Source: Palsa-1248 sp963737835
GTDB lineage: Bacteria; Gemmatimonadota; Gemmatimonadetes; Gemmatimonadales; Gemmatimonadaceae
Assembly (NCBI GenBank): GCA_963737835.1
Contig: CAVTUH010000002.1
Location: forward strand, 682,001-746,000
Direction of reading: 5' to 3'
DNA length: 64,000 bases
Shown here: positions 41,041 through 50,760 of the stretch, piece by piece
Layout: each line of letters opens with the position of its first letter
Numbering within the stretch: the first letter of the stretch is position 1
The notes under the pieces: generated by a model
Database searches by the model: none
Seen by the model: the letters and a program-made list of their open reading frames with translations, nothing else
What the model was told of the DNA's origin: nothing
Translations under genes and position numbers: made by a program

Positions 41041-44000
41041 GCGCGCCGCAGACCGGCTCCGTCGCCGGGGGCGGTACGTCGGGCGCAGGAACACCACCTG
41101 GCCAGCAGGAGGAGGAGGTCCGCTACTTCTTCGTCAGGCGGCCGATCTTCGCGATGGTCATCTCGCTCGTGATCGTGCTGCTTGGCTTGTTCTCGCTTCG
41201 CTCCCTTCCCGTCAACACTTATCCGAAGATTACGCCGCCGACGGTCCAAGTGACGGCGACGTATCCTGGGGCGACGGCCGAGCAGGTGTGTACCGCGGTC
41301 GCAGCGCCCATCGAGCAACAATTACCCGGTATACAGGGACTCGAGTACTACAAAACGACCTGCTCGAGCGACGGGTCGATGTCGATCCAGGTCACCTTTG
41401 ACATTTCGCGGGACTTGGATCAGGCAGCGGTCGACGTCCAGAATCGTGTGCAGATCGCGACACCGCGGATCCCGCTGCAGGCCCAGCAACTGGGCATCAC
41501 GGTGCTGAAGGCGCAGACGGACATCCTCATGGGACTCGCCCTGACGTCCGACGACCCGCGATGGGACGCAGCGGCGCTGAGCAACTACTCGACGATCTAC
41601 ATACAGGACGAGCTCGGTCGTGCGTCGGGCGTCGGCCAGGCGCAGACCTTCGGCGGACTGCAATACGCCATGCTGATCAGCCTCGACCCGGACCGCATGG
41701 CACACCTCGGGTTGACGGTCACCGACGTGATCACCGCGATCAACGAGCAGAATTCGACCAACCCATCGGGACGCATCGGTCGCGAACCAGCACCGCCAGG
41801 CACGCAGTTCACTATTCCGGTCACGACACTCGGCCGACTCTCAACGCCCGAGGAGTTTGCCAACATCATCGTCCGCGCGTTGCCGGACGGCTCGGTCCTT
41901 CGCGTGCGGGACGTCGGCACAGTCAGACTCGGCTCGCAGAGCTACGACAACGTCACCCGACTCAACGGGAAGCCCACGGCCGGGTTGATCGTGTTCCTGC
42001 GCACGGGCGCCAATGCGCTCGAGGCCAAGAACGCCGTGATCGCCAGGATGCAGGAGCTCGAGAAACACTTTCCGCCCGGCGTGCACTGGGTGATCGGATT
42101 CGACACGACGCCCTTCATCACGGCCTCGATCCACGAAGTCGAGATCACGCTGGTCATTGCCATCATACTGGTCACGATCGTTGTCTACGTCTTCCTGCAG
42201 AAATGGCGCTCCACGCTCATCCCCGCGCTAGCGGTTCCAGTATCGATCATCGGGACGTTCTTCGGGTTGGCCGTATTCGGCTTCACCGTCAACCTGCTGA
42301 CGCTGTTCGCAATGGTGCTGTCCATCGGGATCGTGGTCGATGACGCGATCATCGTCATCGAGAATGTGGAACGAACCATGGAGGACGAGCACGTGTCCGC
42401 GCGCGTGGCCGCCGACCGCGCGATCAGGCAGCTGCGGAGTGCGTTGATCGCGATCGTCATCGTCCTCTGCTCGGTCTTCATACCGGTCGGATTCCTGGGA
42501 GGGATCACCGGAGCGCTGTATAAGCAGTTCGCAGTGACGATCGTGATCGCGGTCGTGCTGTCAGGCGTGGTAGCACTGACGCTCACACCGGCGTTGTGCG
42601 CCGTGCTCCTCACGGAAGGCAAGACTGCGCCACAGACCGGGTTCTTCGGGTGGTTCAACAGGGAGTTCAACGCGATTCGTACCAAGTACGTCGCAGCGAT
42701 GCACCGGATATCTCCGCACCCTGAAGCCGCATTCGGCGTGCTGCTGCTCGCTATCGCCGTCATTGTGGTCCTGTTCAAGACGAGGCCGACAGGTTTTCTG
42801 CCGAGCGAAGATAAGGGCTACATGGTCGTTGGCGTTGAACTGCCAGGCTCGTCGTCGACGCAGCGGACGACGGAAGTGGTCAGCAAGGTGGAGCAATTCC
42901 TCCTCCACCAGCCGGGCGTAGACCATGTGTTCGCCCTCTCTGGGTTCAGCTTCATCCAGGGCGGCGTCAACCAGACGAGCTCCGCGACCCTCTTCGCCGT
43001 GCTCAAGCCGTGGGAGGAGCGACGCAAGAAGTCCGAGCAGGTTGACGGGCTGTTGCAGACGACCAACGGATACTTCTTCACGCAGGTCCCGGAGGCTTTC
43101 GTCTACGCGTTCAACATGCCGGAGATTTTCGGACTCGGCACGACAGCAGGACTCGAGGTCAACCTACTGGACCAAGGGATCGGGAACGTGGGTCAGTTTG
43201 CCGCGGTCGCGCAGCAATTTAGCCAGGATCTCAATAAGACGGGCGACGTAACTGGCGTCAACACAACCATCCGCGCTGACGCGCAGCAATTGTACCTCGA
43301 CGTCGATCGCGACAAGGCGAAGTCAATTGGCGTCTCACTCACCGACGTGTTCGCCACGCTGCAGTCGATGCTGGCGTACGACTACGTCAACGATTTCAAT
43401 CTCTACGGCAAGACGTATCACGTGCAGATCGAGGCGCAGGAGCCGTTCCGTCAGCGACCCGAGGACATCGGGAAGTACTACGTCCGCAGCAATGCGGGCA
43501 TGATGGTGCCGCTCACCTCACTGGTGCGCACGTCGTTCCGTGCCGGTCCAACGGTGGTCTCTCGATTCAACGGGTTCACGTCTGCGTTAGTGATCGGGAC
43601 GCCGGGGCCCGGTAAGAGCTCCGGGGAAATGCTCGCGGCGACGGAGAGGCTCGCGAAGGACAAGTACGAGGCGCAGAACGTCGGCTACGCCTTCAGTGGC
43701 CAATCGTACCAGGAAGTGCAGTCGGGCGGCCAGGGCGGCGTCGTTTTTGGCCTTGGCCTCGTGATGGCGTTCCTGATTCTCGCTGCCCAGTACGAGAGTT
43801 GGTCGACACCGCTCGCTGTCATGATCGGCGTGCCCTTCGGCATCCTCGGTGCATTCCTGGGCCTCTTCGTGATGCAACATCCCAACGATCTGTACTTCGA
43901 CATCGGGCTGCTCGTCGTGATTGGCCTCGAGGCCAAGAACGCGATCCTGATGGTGGAGTTCGCAGTGGAACAACGCGCCGCGGGCAAGTCCATCGAGGAA

Positions 44001-44294
44001 GCTGCAGTCGAAGCAGGGCGGGAAAGGATTCGGCCGATTCTCATGACGTCCTTTGCATTCATCCTTGGCGTCCTCCCGCTCGTCGTCGCGACCGGGGCCG
44101 GCGCATCGGCGCGGCGCTCCCTCGGCATCGCGGTCTTCTCCGGCATGCTCGTGTCGACGCTCCTGGGCGTCAACATCATCCCGAACCTGTTCATCTTCGT
44201 GCGCAAGTGGAGCGAGCGCCTCGCGGCCCGCCGGCACCGGTCCGCCGTGCTCACACCCGGTGCGCAGGTGTCGCCAGCGCCCGGAGATGACTGA
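41037..44294 (+). CDS. RND efflux pump permease (HAE1/AcrB type)
   Basis: This 1085-residue pump has a short Gly-rich leader followed by the AcrB N-terminal helix (RRPIFAMVISLVIVLLGLFS). It has the hydrophobe/amphiphile exporter features: SLPVNTYPKITPPTVQVTATYPGA, two large periplasmic loops, the proton-relay Asp pair in LSIGIVVDDAIIVIEN, and the closing helices (FAFILGVLPLVVATGAGASARRSLG). Length and motifs match multidrug pumps. It lies between its adaptor (ATGA overlap) and an OprM-like channel whose GTG starts directly after its stop, so the tripartite system is complete. Confidence 0.95.
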   Translation: MSAPQTGSVAGGGTSGAGTPPGQQEEEVRYFFVRRPIFAMVISLVIVLLGLFSLRSLPVNTYPKITPPTVQVTATYPGATAEQVCTAVAAPIEQQLPGIQGLEYYKTTCSSDGSMSIQVTFDISRDLDQAAVDVQNRVQIATPRIPLQAQQLGITVLKAQTDILMGLALTSDDPRWDAAALSNYSTIYIQDELGRASGVGQAQTFGGLQYAMLISLDPDRMAHLGLTVTDVITAINEQNSTNPSGRIGREPAPPGTQFTIPVTTLGRLSTPEEFANIIVRALPDGSVLRVRDVGTVRLGSQSYDNVTRLNGKPTAGLIVFLRTGANALEAKNAVIARMQELEKHFPPGVHWVIGFDTTPFITASIHEVEITLVIAIILVTIVVYVFLQKWRSTLIPALAVPVSIIGTFFGLAVFGFTVNLLTLFAMVLSIGIVVDDAIIVIENVERTMEDEHVSARVAADRAIRQLRSALIAIVIVLCSVFIPVGFLGGITGALYKQFAVTIVIAVVLSGVVALTLTPALCAVLLTEGKTAPQTGFFGWFNREFNAIRTKYVAAMHRISPHPEAAFGVLLLAIAVIVVLFKTRPTGFLPSEDKGYMVVGVELPGSSSTQRTTEVVSKVEQFLLHQPGVDHVFALSGFSFIQGGVNQTSSATLFAVLKPWEERRKKSEQVDGLLQTTNGYFFTQVPEAFVYAFNMPEIFGLGTTAGLEVNLLDQGIGNVGQFAAVAQQFSQDLNKTGDVTGVNTTIRADAQQLYLDVDRDKAKSIGVSLTDVFATLQSMLAYDYVNDFNLYGKTYHVQIEAQEPFRQRPEDIGKYYVRSNAGMMVPLTSLVRTSFRAGPTVVSRFNGFTSALVIGTPGPGKSSGEMLAATERLAKDKYEAQNVGYAFSGQSYQEVQSGGQGGVVFGLGLVMAFLILAAQYESWSTPLAVMIGVPFGILGAFLGLFVMQHPNDLYFDIGLLVVIGLEAKNAILMVEFAVEQRAAGKSIEEAAVEAGRERIRPILMTSFAFILGVLPLVVATGAGASARRSLGIAVFSGMLVSTLLGVNIIPNLFIFVRKWSERLAARRHRSAVLTPGAQVSPAPGDD

Positions 44295-45887
44295 GTGAGA
44301 CGCCTCTCCATCGCGGCGCTCGTCGCGCCGCTGCTGGTGACAGCGTGTGCGATCGGGCCTGGGTATCACCGGCCAGACGTGCAGCCACCTGCCCAGTACC
44401 GTCCGCCCTCCGCGAGCGAAGACTCAATGGCGGCGACCTACGCCGCGCTCGCGGCCAGCCGTGACTCCATGGCGAACCGCAAGCCCGACACCGCGACGTC
44501 GGAGTCCGCCGCGCGAGCCCACCCCGATACGCGGCTCGATTTCCAGCTACCCAACGTCGCAGCCACGGTCTCGTGGTTCGACCTGTTCCAGGATACCGTC
44601 CTCAAGCAGTTGGTCCTCACGGCGATCAGCGAGAACCGCAATGTACGGGTCGCCGCCGCGACCGTGCAGGAGTACCAGGCTGACTTGTCTCAGGCGACGG
44701 CTGCGCTCCTCCCCGCGTTTACCGCTACGGGCCAATCCGGGCGCCAGAAGCAGACCTTCGGGAACGTCGCCGTACCCGGACCCAACGGAACGACGCAGAC
44801 CTTCACGATCCCGCCGCAGAATGTCATCTCGGCGTTCGCCAACGTGTCCTGGCAGCTCGATTTCTTCGGTCGGCTGCGCAACGCGCGGACCGAAGCGAAA
44901 GAGACCCTTCTCGCGCAGGAGTCGAGTCGTCGAGTCGTATTGCTGACCCTCGTCGCCGACGTGGCCACCGCGTACCTCCAGTTGCGACAGGCGGACCTCG
45001 ACCTCGAGATCGCCAAGCAAACACTGGCGTCGCGACAGGAAACGTACCGACTCTCGCAACAGAAGTTCGACCGCGGTGCGATTGCGGAGCTCGACTTGCG
45101 CCAATTCGAAGGCGACGTCGGTGACGCCGCATCCTCCGTCGCAATGTACGAGAAGTTGGTGGCTCAGACCGAGAATCAGCTCAGCCTCCTGTTGGGTCAC
45201 TCTCCCGCGCCGATCCCGCGGGGCCGGCCGCTCAACGAAGTGCTGAACGCCGTCGATCTTCCCGTTGGGATCCCGTCGCAGCTGTTGACGCGTCGTCCTG
45301 ATGTGCAACAAGCAGAGGCACAACTGCGTGCGGCGACCGCTGGATCGGGTGCGGCGCTGGATGCCCGCCTGCCGTCGTTCTCGATTACAGGGAACTGGGG
45401 CTACGAGAACTTCTCGAGCACGCAGTACATCCCCGAGTCCAATTTCACGAGCTCGAGCAACCAGGTCTACCAGATCTTCCTTGGCGTCTCGATCCCGATC
45501 TTCGACTTCGGAGCGCTGGCCGGGGCGCAGCACGCCGCCGACGCCCGCGTCGTGGAAGCGCGCAACAGCTATGAGCAGGCCGTGCTTGCCGCTTTGCATG
45601 ACGTCAACAACTATCTGGTCGAAGTCCGCACGGACCGGCAGCAAACGGTCGCGCTGCAGACTCAGGTTCAGGCCCTGCGCATCGCGTATCGTCTCTCTCG
45701 GGACAAGTACGACGCCGGGTACGCGCCCTACCTCGACGTCCTGACCGCGCAACGGAGCCTCTTCACCGCCGAGCAGAATCTCGTCGCGGTGGAATTCCAG
45801 GCGCTGGCGGGAGTCGTCAACCTCTATCAGTCCCTGGGCGGGGGCTGGCCGACAACCGGGACGCGCTCACATCCTTCAGGCGAGTGA
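44295..45887 (+). CDS. outer-membrane efflux lipoprotein (NodT/OprM type)
   Basis: This 530-residue protein starts at GTG 44295, the base after the pump stop. A lipoprotein signal ends at Cys in LLVTACAIGPGYHRPDV, the NodT-family signature. An insertion of about 50 residues rich in Ser/Ala/Asp (44400-44560) follows, before WFDLFQD..LKQLVLTAISENRNVRVAAA. Both tunnel repeats are present, with LTRRPDVQQAEAQLRAATA in the second half and a KYDAGYAPYLDVLTAQRSLF ending. It completes the operon adaptor-pump-channel. Confidence 0.93.
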   Translation: MRRLSIAALVAPLLVTACAIGPGYHRPDVQPPAQYRPPSASEDSMAATYAALAASRDSMANRKPDTATSESAARAHPDTRLDFQLPNVAATVSWFDLFQDTVLKQLVLTAISENRNVRVAAATVQEYQADLSQATAALLPAFTATGQSGRQKQTFGNVAVPGPNGTTQTFTIPPQNVISAFANVSWQLDFFGRLRNARTEAKETLLAQESSRRVVLLTLVADVATAYLQLRQADLDLEIAKQTLASRQETYRLSQQKFDRGAIAELDLRQFEGDVGDAASSVAMYEKLVAQTENQLSLLLGHSPAPIPRGRPLNEVLNAVDLPVGIPSQLLTRRPDVQQAEAQLRAATAGSGAALDARLPSFSITGNWGYENFSSTQYIPESNFTSSSNQVYQIFLGVSIPIFDFGALAGAQHAADARVVEARNSYEQAVLAALHDVNNYLVEVRTDRQQTVALQTQVQALRIAYRLSRDKYDAGYAPYLDVLTAQRSLFTAEQNLVAVEFQALAGVVNLYQSLGGGWPTTGTRSHPSGE

Positions 45888-45940
45888 CGGCAAGCCGGCG
45901 ATAGCCGCCGAGCAGTTGCCGCCTGATACGGAGCGCCCCC

Positions 45941-47806
45941 ATGAGCCATCGGTCTACCGTCCACTGCCTGAGCGGCGTGGTCTGCACGCTGCTGCCGTTC
46001 TTCTCCATACTGGGCCAGGCCCCCGCCACATCCGCAGGTGCGCGCGACGCGTCCGAGTGGAAGACGGACGACACGCAGCGCTTCACATCAGTGCGCGATG
46101 TGCAGCTCTCACCGGATGGACGGTGGGTCGCGTTCCAGGTCGGCCGCACGGACCTCGCAGGCAACCACCGGAGTGGCGTCGTCGCGGTCATGGCGACCGA
46201 CGGGAGCGCCGCCCCGCGGACGGTCACGCCGGAAGGCGCATCGGATCGGTCTCCGCGCTGGTCGCCCGACGGCCATCACCTCGCGGTGCTCTCGCATGGA
46301 GGACTCTGGACGATGGACCCCGACGGCACCCACCGCCGTCACGTCGTCGACATCGAGGAAAGCAATCAACGATTCGCGTCCGGGGAGGAAGCGGATGCGT
46401 ATGCGTGGTCCCCGGACGGAAAATCGTTCGCCTACGCTGGCGTCGATCCGCAGAGCAAGCCGGTCGGCCGCGATCCACTTGTCGTCACTCGGTTCATGTA
46501 CATGGCATACGACGACTACGACGACGGGCGACCCACCCAGTTGTGGGTCGTGAACGCCGACGGGGCAAGCGCGCCTCGTCGGCTGTCCGACGGGCGGTCG
46601 ATCAATGTGGCGCCCGCGTGGTCTCCCGACGGGTCGCAGATCGTGTTCGTCTCCAACGGCCGCGGTGAGGGCGACGACGCGGATTTCCATCGGAACGACG
46701 ACCTGTGGGTCGTCGACGTGCACAGCGGCCAGCTTCGCCAGCTCACCAACACGATCGGCTCCGAAGTCAAGCCGAAGTGGTCGCCGGACGGAAAGTGGAT
46801 CGCATACCTCGCGACGCGACGCAAATGGGCGACGTATGACAGCATGGCGGAAGACTTCCACGTGTGGGTGATGCCTGCGGCAGGTGGTGTGGCCCGAGAG
46901 CTCAACGGCGCGCTGGATCGACGCACTAATAGCGTCACGTGGCTTCCAGACTCACGTCACGTGGTATTTACCGCACAGGATCGCGGACGCGTGCTGCCCT
47001 ATGAGGTCTCGATCAATGGCGGCGAAAGCCAGCCCTTGTTCTCCGCAAATGCGGAGATCGGTGCCCCTTCGGTCGCGACGAACGGGCGGCTGGCGTTTGC
47101 GCTGACCAGCGCGACCAAGCCCGCCGAAGCCGCCGTGCTCGACGCCGGCGCGACAGCACCGCACGTCCTGACGCAATTGAATGCCGCGGTCCTGCAGTTA
47201 CTGCCCGTGCGCGACGCTGAAACCCTGTGGTTCCACTCGACCGAAAACACGCCCATCGAGGGCTGGCTGATCAGCCCGGCGCGCGCCAGCGCGAGCGCGC
47301 GCGTCCCCCTCCTGCTTTCCATACACGGCGGTCCGCACGGCCAATTCGGCTACGGCTTCAACCCCGAGTACCGAATGTTCGCGTCCCGCGGATACGCCGT
47401 GCTGTACATCAACCCTCGCGGCTCGAGCGGATACGGCCAGCGGTTCTCGGACGCCTGCATCGGCAACTGGGGCGGCGTCGATTACGAAGACTTGATGATG
47501 GGCGTCGACCAGGTGCTCGCCACCCACCCGGAGATCGATCCCGACCAGAATGTTCGTGACGGGCGGGAGCTATGGCGGGTTCATGACGAATTGGATCGTC
47601 ACGCACACCGGTCGCTTCCGTGCGGCGGTCACGCGCGAAGGGATGTCCAATCTCATGACCGACCAGCTGCTATCGGACGCCTGGGATCTCGAGTTCATCG
47701 AGTTTGGCCCTCAATGGTCGAACACCGAGGAATATCTCAGGTGGTCGCCCATTCACTACGTCAACCACGCGGTGACACCGACAATGATCATTCAAGGCGA
47801 CCGTGA
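45941..47806 (+). CDS. S9 family peptidase, N-terminal part (frameshifted near 47548)
   Basis: The protein has a signal peptide (LSGVVCTLLPFFSILGQAPA), then WD40-like propeller blades of the acylaminoacyl-peptidase/DPP group (LSPDGRWVAFQVGR, RWSPDGHHLAVLSHGG, AWSPDGSQIVFVSNGRG, KWSPDGKWIAYLATRR). The alpha/beta-hydrolase domain begins at PLLLSIHGGPHGQFGYGFNPEYRMFASRGYAVLYINPRGSSGYG. True homology ends at DPDQ (about 47548); the remaining residues in this frame are noise, because the next frame carries the nucleophile elbow. The catalytic triad is therefore missing from this frame. Confidence 0.8.
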   Translation: MSHRSTVHCLSGVVCTLLPFFSILGQAPATSAGARDASEWKTDDTQRFTSVRDVQLSPDGRWVAFQVGRTDLAGNHRSGVVAVMATDGSAAPRTVTPEGASDRSPRWSPDGHHLAVLSHGGLWTMDPDGTHRRHVVDIEESNQRFASGEEADAYAWSPDGKSFAYAGVDPQSKPVGRDPLVVTRFMYMAYDDYDDGRPTQLWVVNADGASAPRRLSDGRSINVAPAWSPDGSQIVFVSNGRGEGDDADFHRNDDLWVVDVHSGQLRQLTNTIGSEVKPKWSPDGKWIAYLATRRKWATYDSMAEDFHVWVMPAAGGVARELNGALDRRTNSVTWLPDSRHVVFTAQDRGRVLPYEVSINGGESQPLFSANAEIGAPSVATNGRLAFALTSATKPAEAAVLDAGATAPHVLTQLNAAVLQLLPVRDAETLWFHSTENTPIEGWLISPARASASARVPLLLSIHGGPHGQFGYGFNPEYRMFASRGYAVLYINPRGSSGYGQRFSDACIGNWGGVDYEDLMMGVDQVLATHPEIDPDQNVRDGRELWRVHDELDRHAHRSLPCGGHARRDVQSHDRPAAIGRLGSRVHRVWPSMVEHRGISQVVAHSLRQPRGDTDNDHSRRP

Positions 47807-48071
47807 CCACGACGTCACGTTCGCGGAAGCGGGCCAAATGTATGCGGGCCTGCGCCTGAATGGCGTCGAGTCTGAGTTTCTGATCTACCCGCGCGAGCCG
47901 CACGGATTCTCGGAGCCGCGACACGTGGTCGACGCCTACGACCGCATGTGGCACTGGTTCGAGTCGCATCGGAGCTCGACGCAGCACCTCGACCAGGCAT
48001 GGGACCACGACTGGAACGTGCACCAGTACGAGGGAGACGTGCGCGCGCCGGCGCCACCTCCCAAGACCTGA
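47550..48071 (+). CDS. S9 family peptidase, C-terminal catalytic part
   Basis: This frame carries FVTGGSYGGFMTNWIVTHTGRFRAAVT with the nucleophile Ser in GGSYGG, the Asp in QGDRDHDVTFAEAGQMYAGL, and the His in REPHGFSEP, i.e. the full prolyl-oligopeptidase triad. Removing one A from the AA at 47548-47549 joins it perfectly to the upstream propeller frame (..DPDQ-MFVTGGSYGG). It ends with a roughly 40-residue tail. It is convergent with the ATP-grasp gene, only 21 bases between stops. Confidence 0.8.
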   Translation: MFVTGGSYGGFMTNWIVTHTGRFRAAVTREGMSNLMTDQLLSDAWDLEFIEFGPQWSNTEEYLRWSPIHYVNHAVTPTMIIQGDRDHDVTFAEAGQMYAGLRLNGVESEFLIYPREPHGFSEPRHVVDAYDRMWHWFESHRSSTQHLDQAWDHDWNVHQYEGDVRAPAPPPKT

Positions 48072-48092
48072 CGCGTTCGCGTGCTCCCGAGG

Positions 48093-49103
48093 TCAGTGGC
48101 CTGTCGTCCGCAGGGTCGCGACAAGCCGCTTGACTTCGCCCACAACCATTGGGGGTGTCGGCCAGATCGCTCTCCCCAACCCCGGACCGCCCCGAGGCAG
48201 GCGGGCCCGCCGCTCCCCGACCAACTCGAATAAGCCGCGGCGCATGTTCATGAGGCGGCGGAGTGAGTTGATCAAGCCATAAGGCGTCGTATTGACGTCG
48301 ATGATGTACGTTCGGCCGACATCATCCGCGAGCACATCCAGTCCGCAAAAATCCAATCGCGCCTGAACCAGAAAGCGAACGATCGTCCGGCCGACATCGG
48401 CCTCCAGTCCCCGTACTGTGCCACGCTCGAGTTGTTCTCGAGTCCCGAAGAGCGTCGTTATCGTTTGAGCGTCGTTCACTTTCTTGATCAACTGCGGGTT
48501 CACTATCCGCAGGATATCGACGCGATTACCGGCGACGCTCACGCGGTAGATCACGTTCGCGCGATTCGCGATATAGCGCTCGATAGCCAGCGCAGGGTCC
48601 ATCCACCACGCCGCAGGTACGCCGCGGCGTGGCATGACCGGATACTCGTGGCCGCTCGTGACCTCAGTCGATGGACGCGACGCGCCGAGCGCCGTACGCT
48701 GCGCCTCCGTCAACAGCCGCTCCGACCGTCCCCCATAGTTCTGATCGGTCTTGACGATCACACGCTCATCCGGATCGCCATCGACTGACGCCGCGGCGAC
48801 CGGCAGTCCCGACGCGGCGCACTGGGCCTGGACCCAGTGCTTGGAGATGTCGACAACCGAGGCGTTGATCGGCACAATGCCACGCGCTTCGAGGCCGTCG
48901 ACCAGGGCGGCGCGGCCATGCGGACATTCGCCCGAATAGGTGGCATTGATGTGAAACGCAAATGCCAATGCATCCGGCGGACACCGTGCGAGCACTTCCT
49001 CCGCGCTCTCGCCAGGAGTCGCCGTCAAGCGGACCGCTTCCGGGACCGCGCGGGGCATCTTGAATTGCCACCAGGCGTCCCACTCGTAAATGACGAAGCG
49101 CAT
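48093..49103 (-). CDS. ATP-grasp domain protein (RimK-like)
   Basis: From ATG 49103 (MRFVIYEWDAWWQFKMPRAV) the protein has about 336 residues. The ATP-grasp features are visible: a pre-grasp domain, VDISKHWVQAQCAASGLPVAAA (start of the grasp lid), VIVKTDQNYGGRSERL (Lys and Gly loop), ERYIANRANVIYRVSVAGNRVDILR, and metal ligands in LDFCGLDVLADDVGRTYIIDVNTTPYG (Asp..Asp-x-Asn). It resembles RimK-like amino-acid ligases, but the partner substrates are not predictable. It starts two bases after the stop of the plug-like gene, so the two are co-transcribed. Confidence 0.78.
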   Translation of the reverse strand: MRFVIYEWDAWWQFKMPRAVPEAVRLTATPGESAEEVLARCPPDALAFAFHINATYSGECPHGRAALVDGLEARGIVPINASVVDISKHWVQAQCAASGLPVAAASVDGDPDERVIVKTDQNYGGRSERLLTEAQRTALGASRPSTEVTSGHEYPVMPRRGVPAAWWMDPALAIERYIANRANVIYRVSVAGNRVDILRIVNPQLIKKVNDAQTITTLFGTREQLERGTVRGLEADVGRTIVRFLVQARLDFCGLDVLADDVGRTYIIDVNTTPYGLINSLRRLMNMRRGLFELVGERRARLPRGGPGLGRAIWPTPPMVVGEVKRLVATLRTTGH

Positions 49104-49105
49104 GC

Positions 49106-49597
49106 TCAATACACACCCAGATACGCTTTCGTCCAGATCACGGCGATCGTGCACGACGCTGTGCCCGGTCCGACCGCGAGGTCCGCCGGCACTTCACCGG
49201 GCTCATAGACCTCCACGCCCCCGATCTCGCTCGGACGGATGAACGTGTCGGCATCATCGGGACTGTAGGTCGGGAACTCGTGCCCGTCGACGAGATACCG
49301 GACACACCCGCTCATCTGCGAGCCGACCAGGTGCAGCCGACCGTCGCCCGCCGACGCGAGACGCAGGCCAGGCACGCCTTCGGCGCCCACGAGCGGCCTC
49401 TCTGCGCCGGCGGCCGACATCCCATGCACGCTGTCGACCGCAACGCCTCGCAGCAGGCCGGTGCCGTTGGGCGTGGTGGTCTGGCCGCCAACGGGAGTCC
49501 CCTGCGCAAGCGCACCGGCAGCCACGAGCGCGGCGAGCGTCGCGGCCACCACAGGTGCACGCAGTTTCCACTGGCACTTGGCATTGGGCTCAGTCAT
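49106..49597 (-). CDS. secreted TonB-plug-like protein
   Basis: From ATG 49597 the protein has about 163 residues; the longer frame to 49789 lacks a sensible leader. A signal peptide (VVAATLAALVAAGALAQG) precedes a short domain. Its C-terminal pattern CVRYLVDGHEFP...ADTFIRPSEIGGVEVYEPGEVPADL, ending SCTIAVIWTK, looks like the plug domain of TonB-dependent receptors, without any barrel. Similar stand-alone plug-like exported proteins are typical of Gemmatimonadota (my recollection). It is co-transcribed with the ATP-grasp protein. Confidence 0.6.
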   Translation of the reverse strand: MTEPNAKCQWKLRAPVVAATLAALVAAGALAQGTPVGGQTTTPNGTGLLRGVAVDSVHGMSAAGAERPLVGAEGVPGLRLASAGDGRLHLVGSQMSGCVRYLVDGHEFPTYSPDDADTFIRPSEIGGVEVYEPGEVPADLAVGPGTASCTIAVIWTKAYLGVY

Positions 49598-49791
49598 GCG
49601 CGCGCAGCCGGTCGTAGGGGGAACCCGCCCGTCGAGCAGCCCAAAAATACGATCGGATTGAAGCTGCGCCACCCGCATGCGCACACCCATTGCGACCGAA
49701 ACGCGGCTCACCGATCGGTCGCCCTGACCGGCGATCGCCATGGAGTCGCCCCTCTCTCGCCCAACGCACGCAGTTCCGACATCTTCCACGC

Positions 49792-50694
49792 ATGCTCATT
49801 CTCGATGAACCGCAGGTTCGTGAGTTACTGCGACTCGACGCGCTCATTCCTGCGATGGAGCGAGCGCTCATCGAGTTCTCCGCGGGACGAGTTGTCCAAC
49901 CCGTGCGGACGATTCTACCGACCCAAACACCCGGCGGGCTGTTCGGCATCATGCCCGCGGTGTACGCCGACGTCTTCGGCGCTAAGCTGGTGACCGTGTT
50001 TCCTCGCAGCCCGCAGGCCGAGTTGCCCTCGCACCTGGCCAGCATCCAGCTGTTTCGGGCGTCTACTGGTGAGCCGATCGCGACAATGGACGGCCGCCTC
50101 ATCACCGAGCTGCGGACTGCGGCCGTGAGCGCTGTGGCGACGAAGGCACTGGCGCGACCCGATGCACGCGTGTTGGCCGTGTTTGGGACCGGCGTGCAGG
50201 CACACGCGCACATCGAGGCACTGCAACTCGTCCGCCGCTTCGACGAGGTGCGCGTCTGGGGACGCACGCCGGAGCATGTCCGCAAGTTTGCCGATGAAAC
50301 GGGGGCGCGTCCGATGGGCGCCAAAGAAGCGGTGGAGGGCGCAGATGTCGTCGTCACCGTGACCGGCGCCGCCGAGCCGGTGCTCCGCGGAGCCTGGCTG
50401 TCCGAGGGCACGCTCGTGAACGCCGTCGGCGCAGTCGGCAAGACGCGCCGAGAACTGGACAGCGACGCAATGCGCGGCGTCGTGGTCGTCGACTCGCGGG
50501 CCGCTGCCGAACAAGAGTCCGGCGACGTCCTCCTGTCGGGCGCAACCATCCATGCGGAGCTTGGTGACGTATTAGCACGCCGTACGCCCGTTCCGCCCGG
50601 ACGTCTGATGGTGTTCAAGTCGCTCGGCCTGGCGGTCGAGGACCTCGCCGCAGCGCGTCTCGTGTACGAAGCGGCGACCGGGCACGCACCCTAG
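49792..50694 (+). CDS. ornithine cyclodeaminase / mu-crystallin family protein
   Basis: From ATG 49792 the protein has about 300 residues. It has the family pattern: LDEPQVRELLRLDALIPAMERALIEFSAGRVVQP, GIMPAVYADVFGAKLVTVFP, a Lys in ELRTAAVSAVATKALARPDA, and an NAD(P)-binding LAVFGTGVQAHAHIEALQLV. Members catalyse imine reduction or ornithine/alanine deamination with NAD(P)H. The exact substrate cannot be told from sequence. The neighbour on its right is a secreted peptidase on the same strand 66 bases away. Confidence 0.87.
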   Translation: MLILDEPQVRELLRLDALIPAMERALIEFSAGRVVQPVRTILPTQTPGGLFGIMPAVYADVFGAKLVTVFPRSPQAELPSHLASIQLFRASTGEPIATMDGRLITELRTAAVSAVATKALARPDARVLAVFGTGVQAHAHIEALQLVRRFDEVRVWGRTPEHVRKFADETGARPMGAKEAVEGADVVVTVTGAAEPVLRGAWLSEGTLVNAVGAVGKTRRELDSDAMRGVVVVDSRAAAEQESGDVLLSGATIHAELGDVLARRTPVPPGRLMVFKSLGLAVEDLAAARLVYEAATGHAP

Positions 50695-50760
50695 CTTTCT
50701 ACGTTCTCGTAAGTGCCCTTTCTCCTTTCATCAGCCACGTCCGGAACTGCGTTGTCCATC

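Noticed and set aside
44547..45752. 401-codon open frame on the minus strand
   Set aside because: It is antisense to the OprM-like channel gene; the real gene has clear lipoprotein and tunnel motifs.
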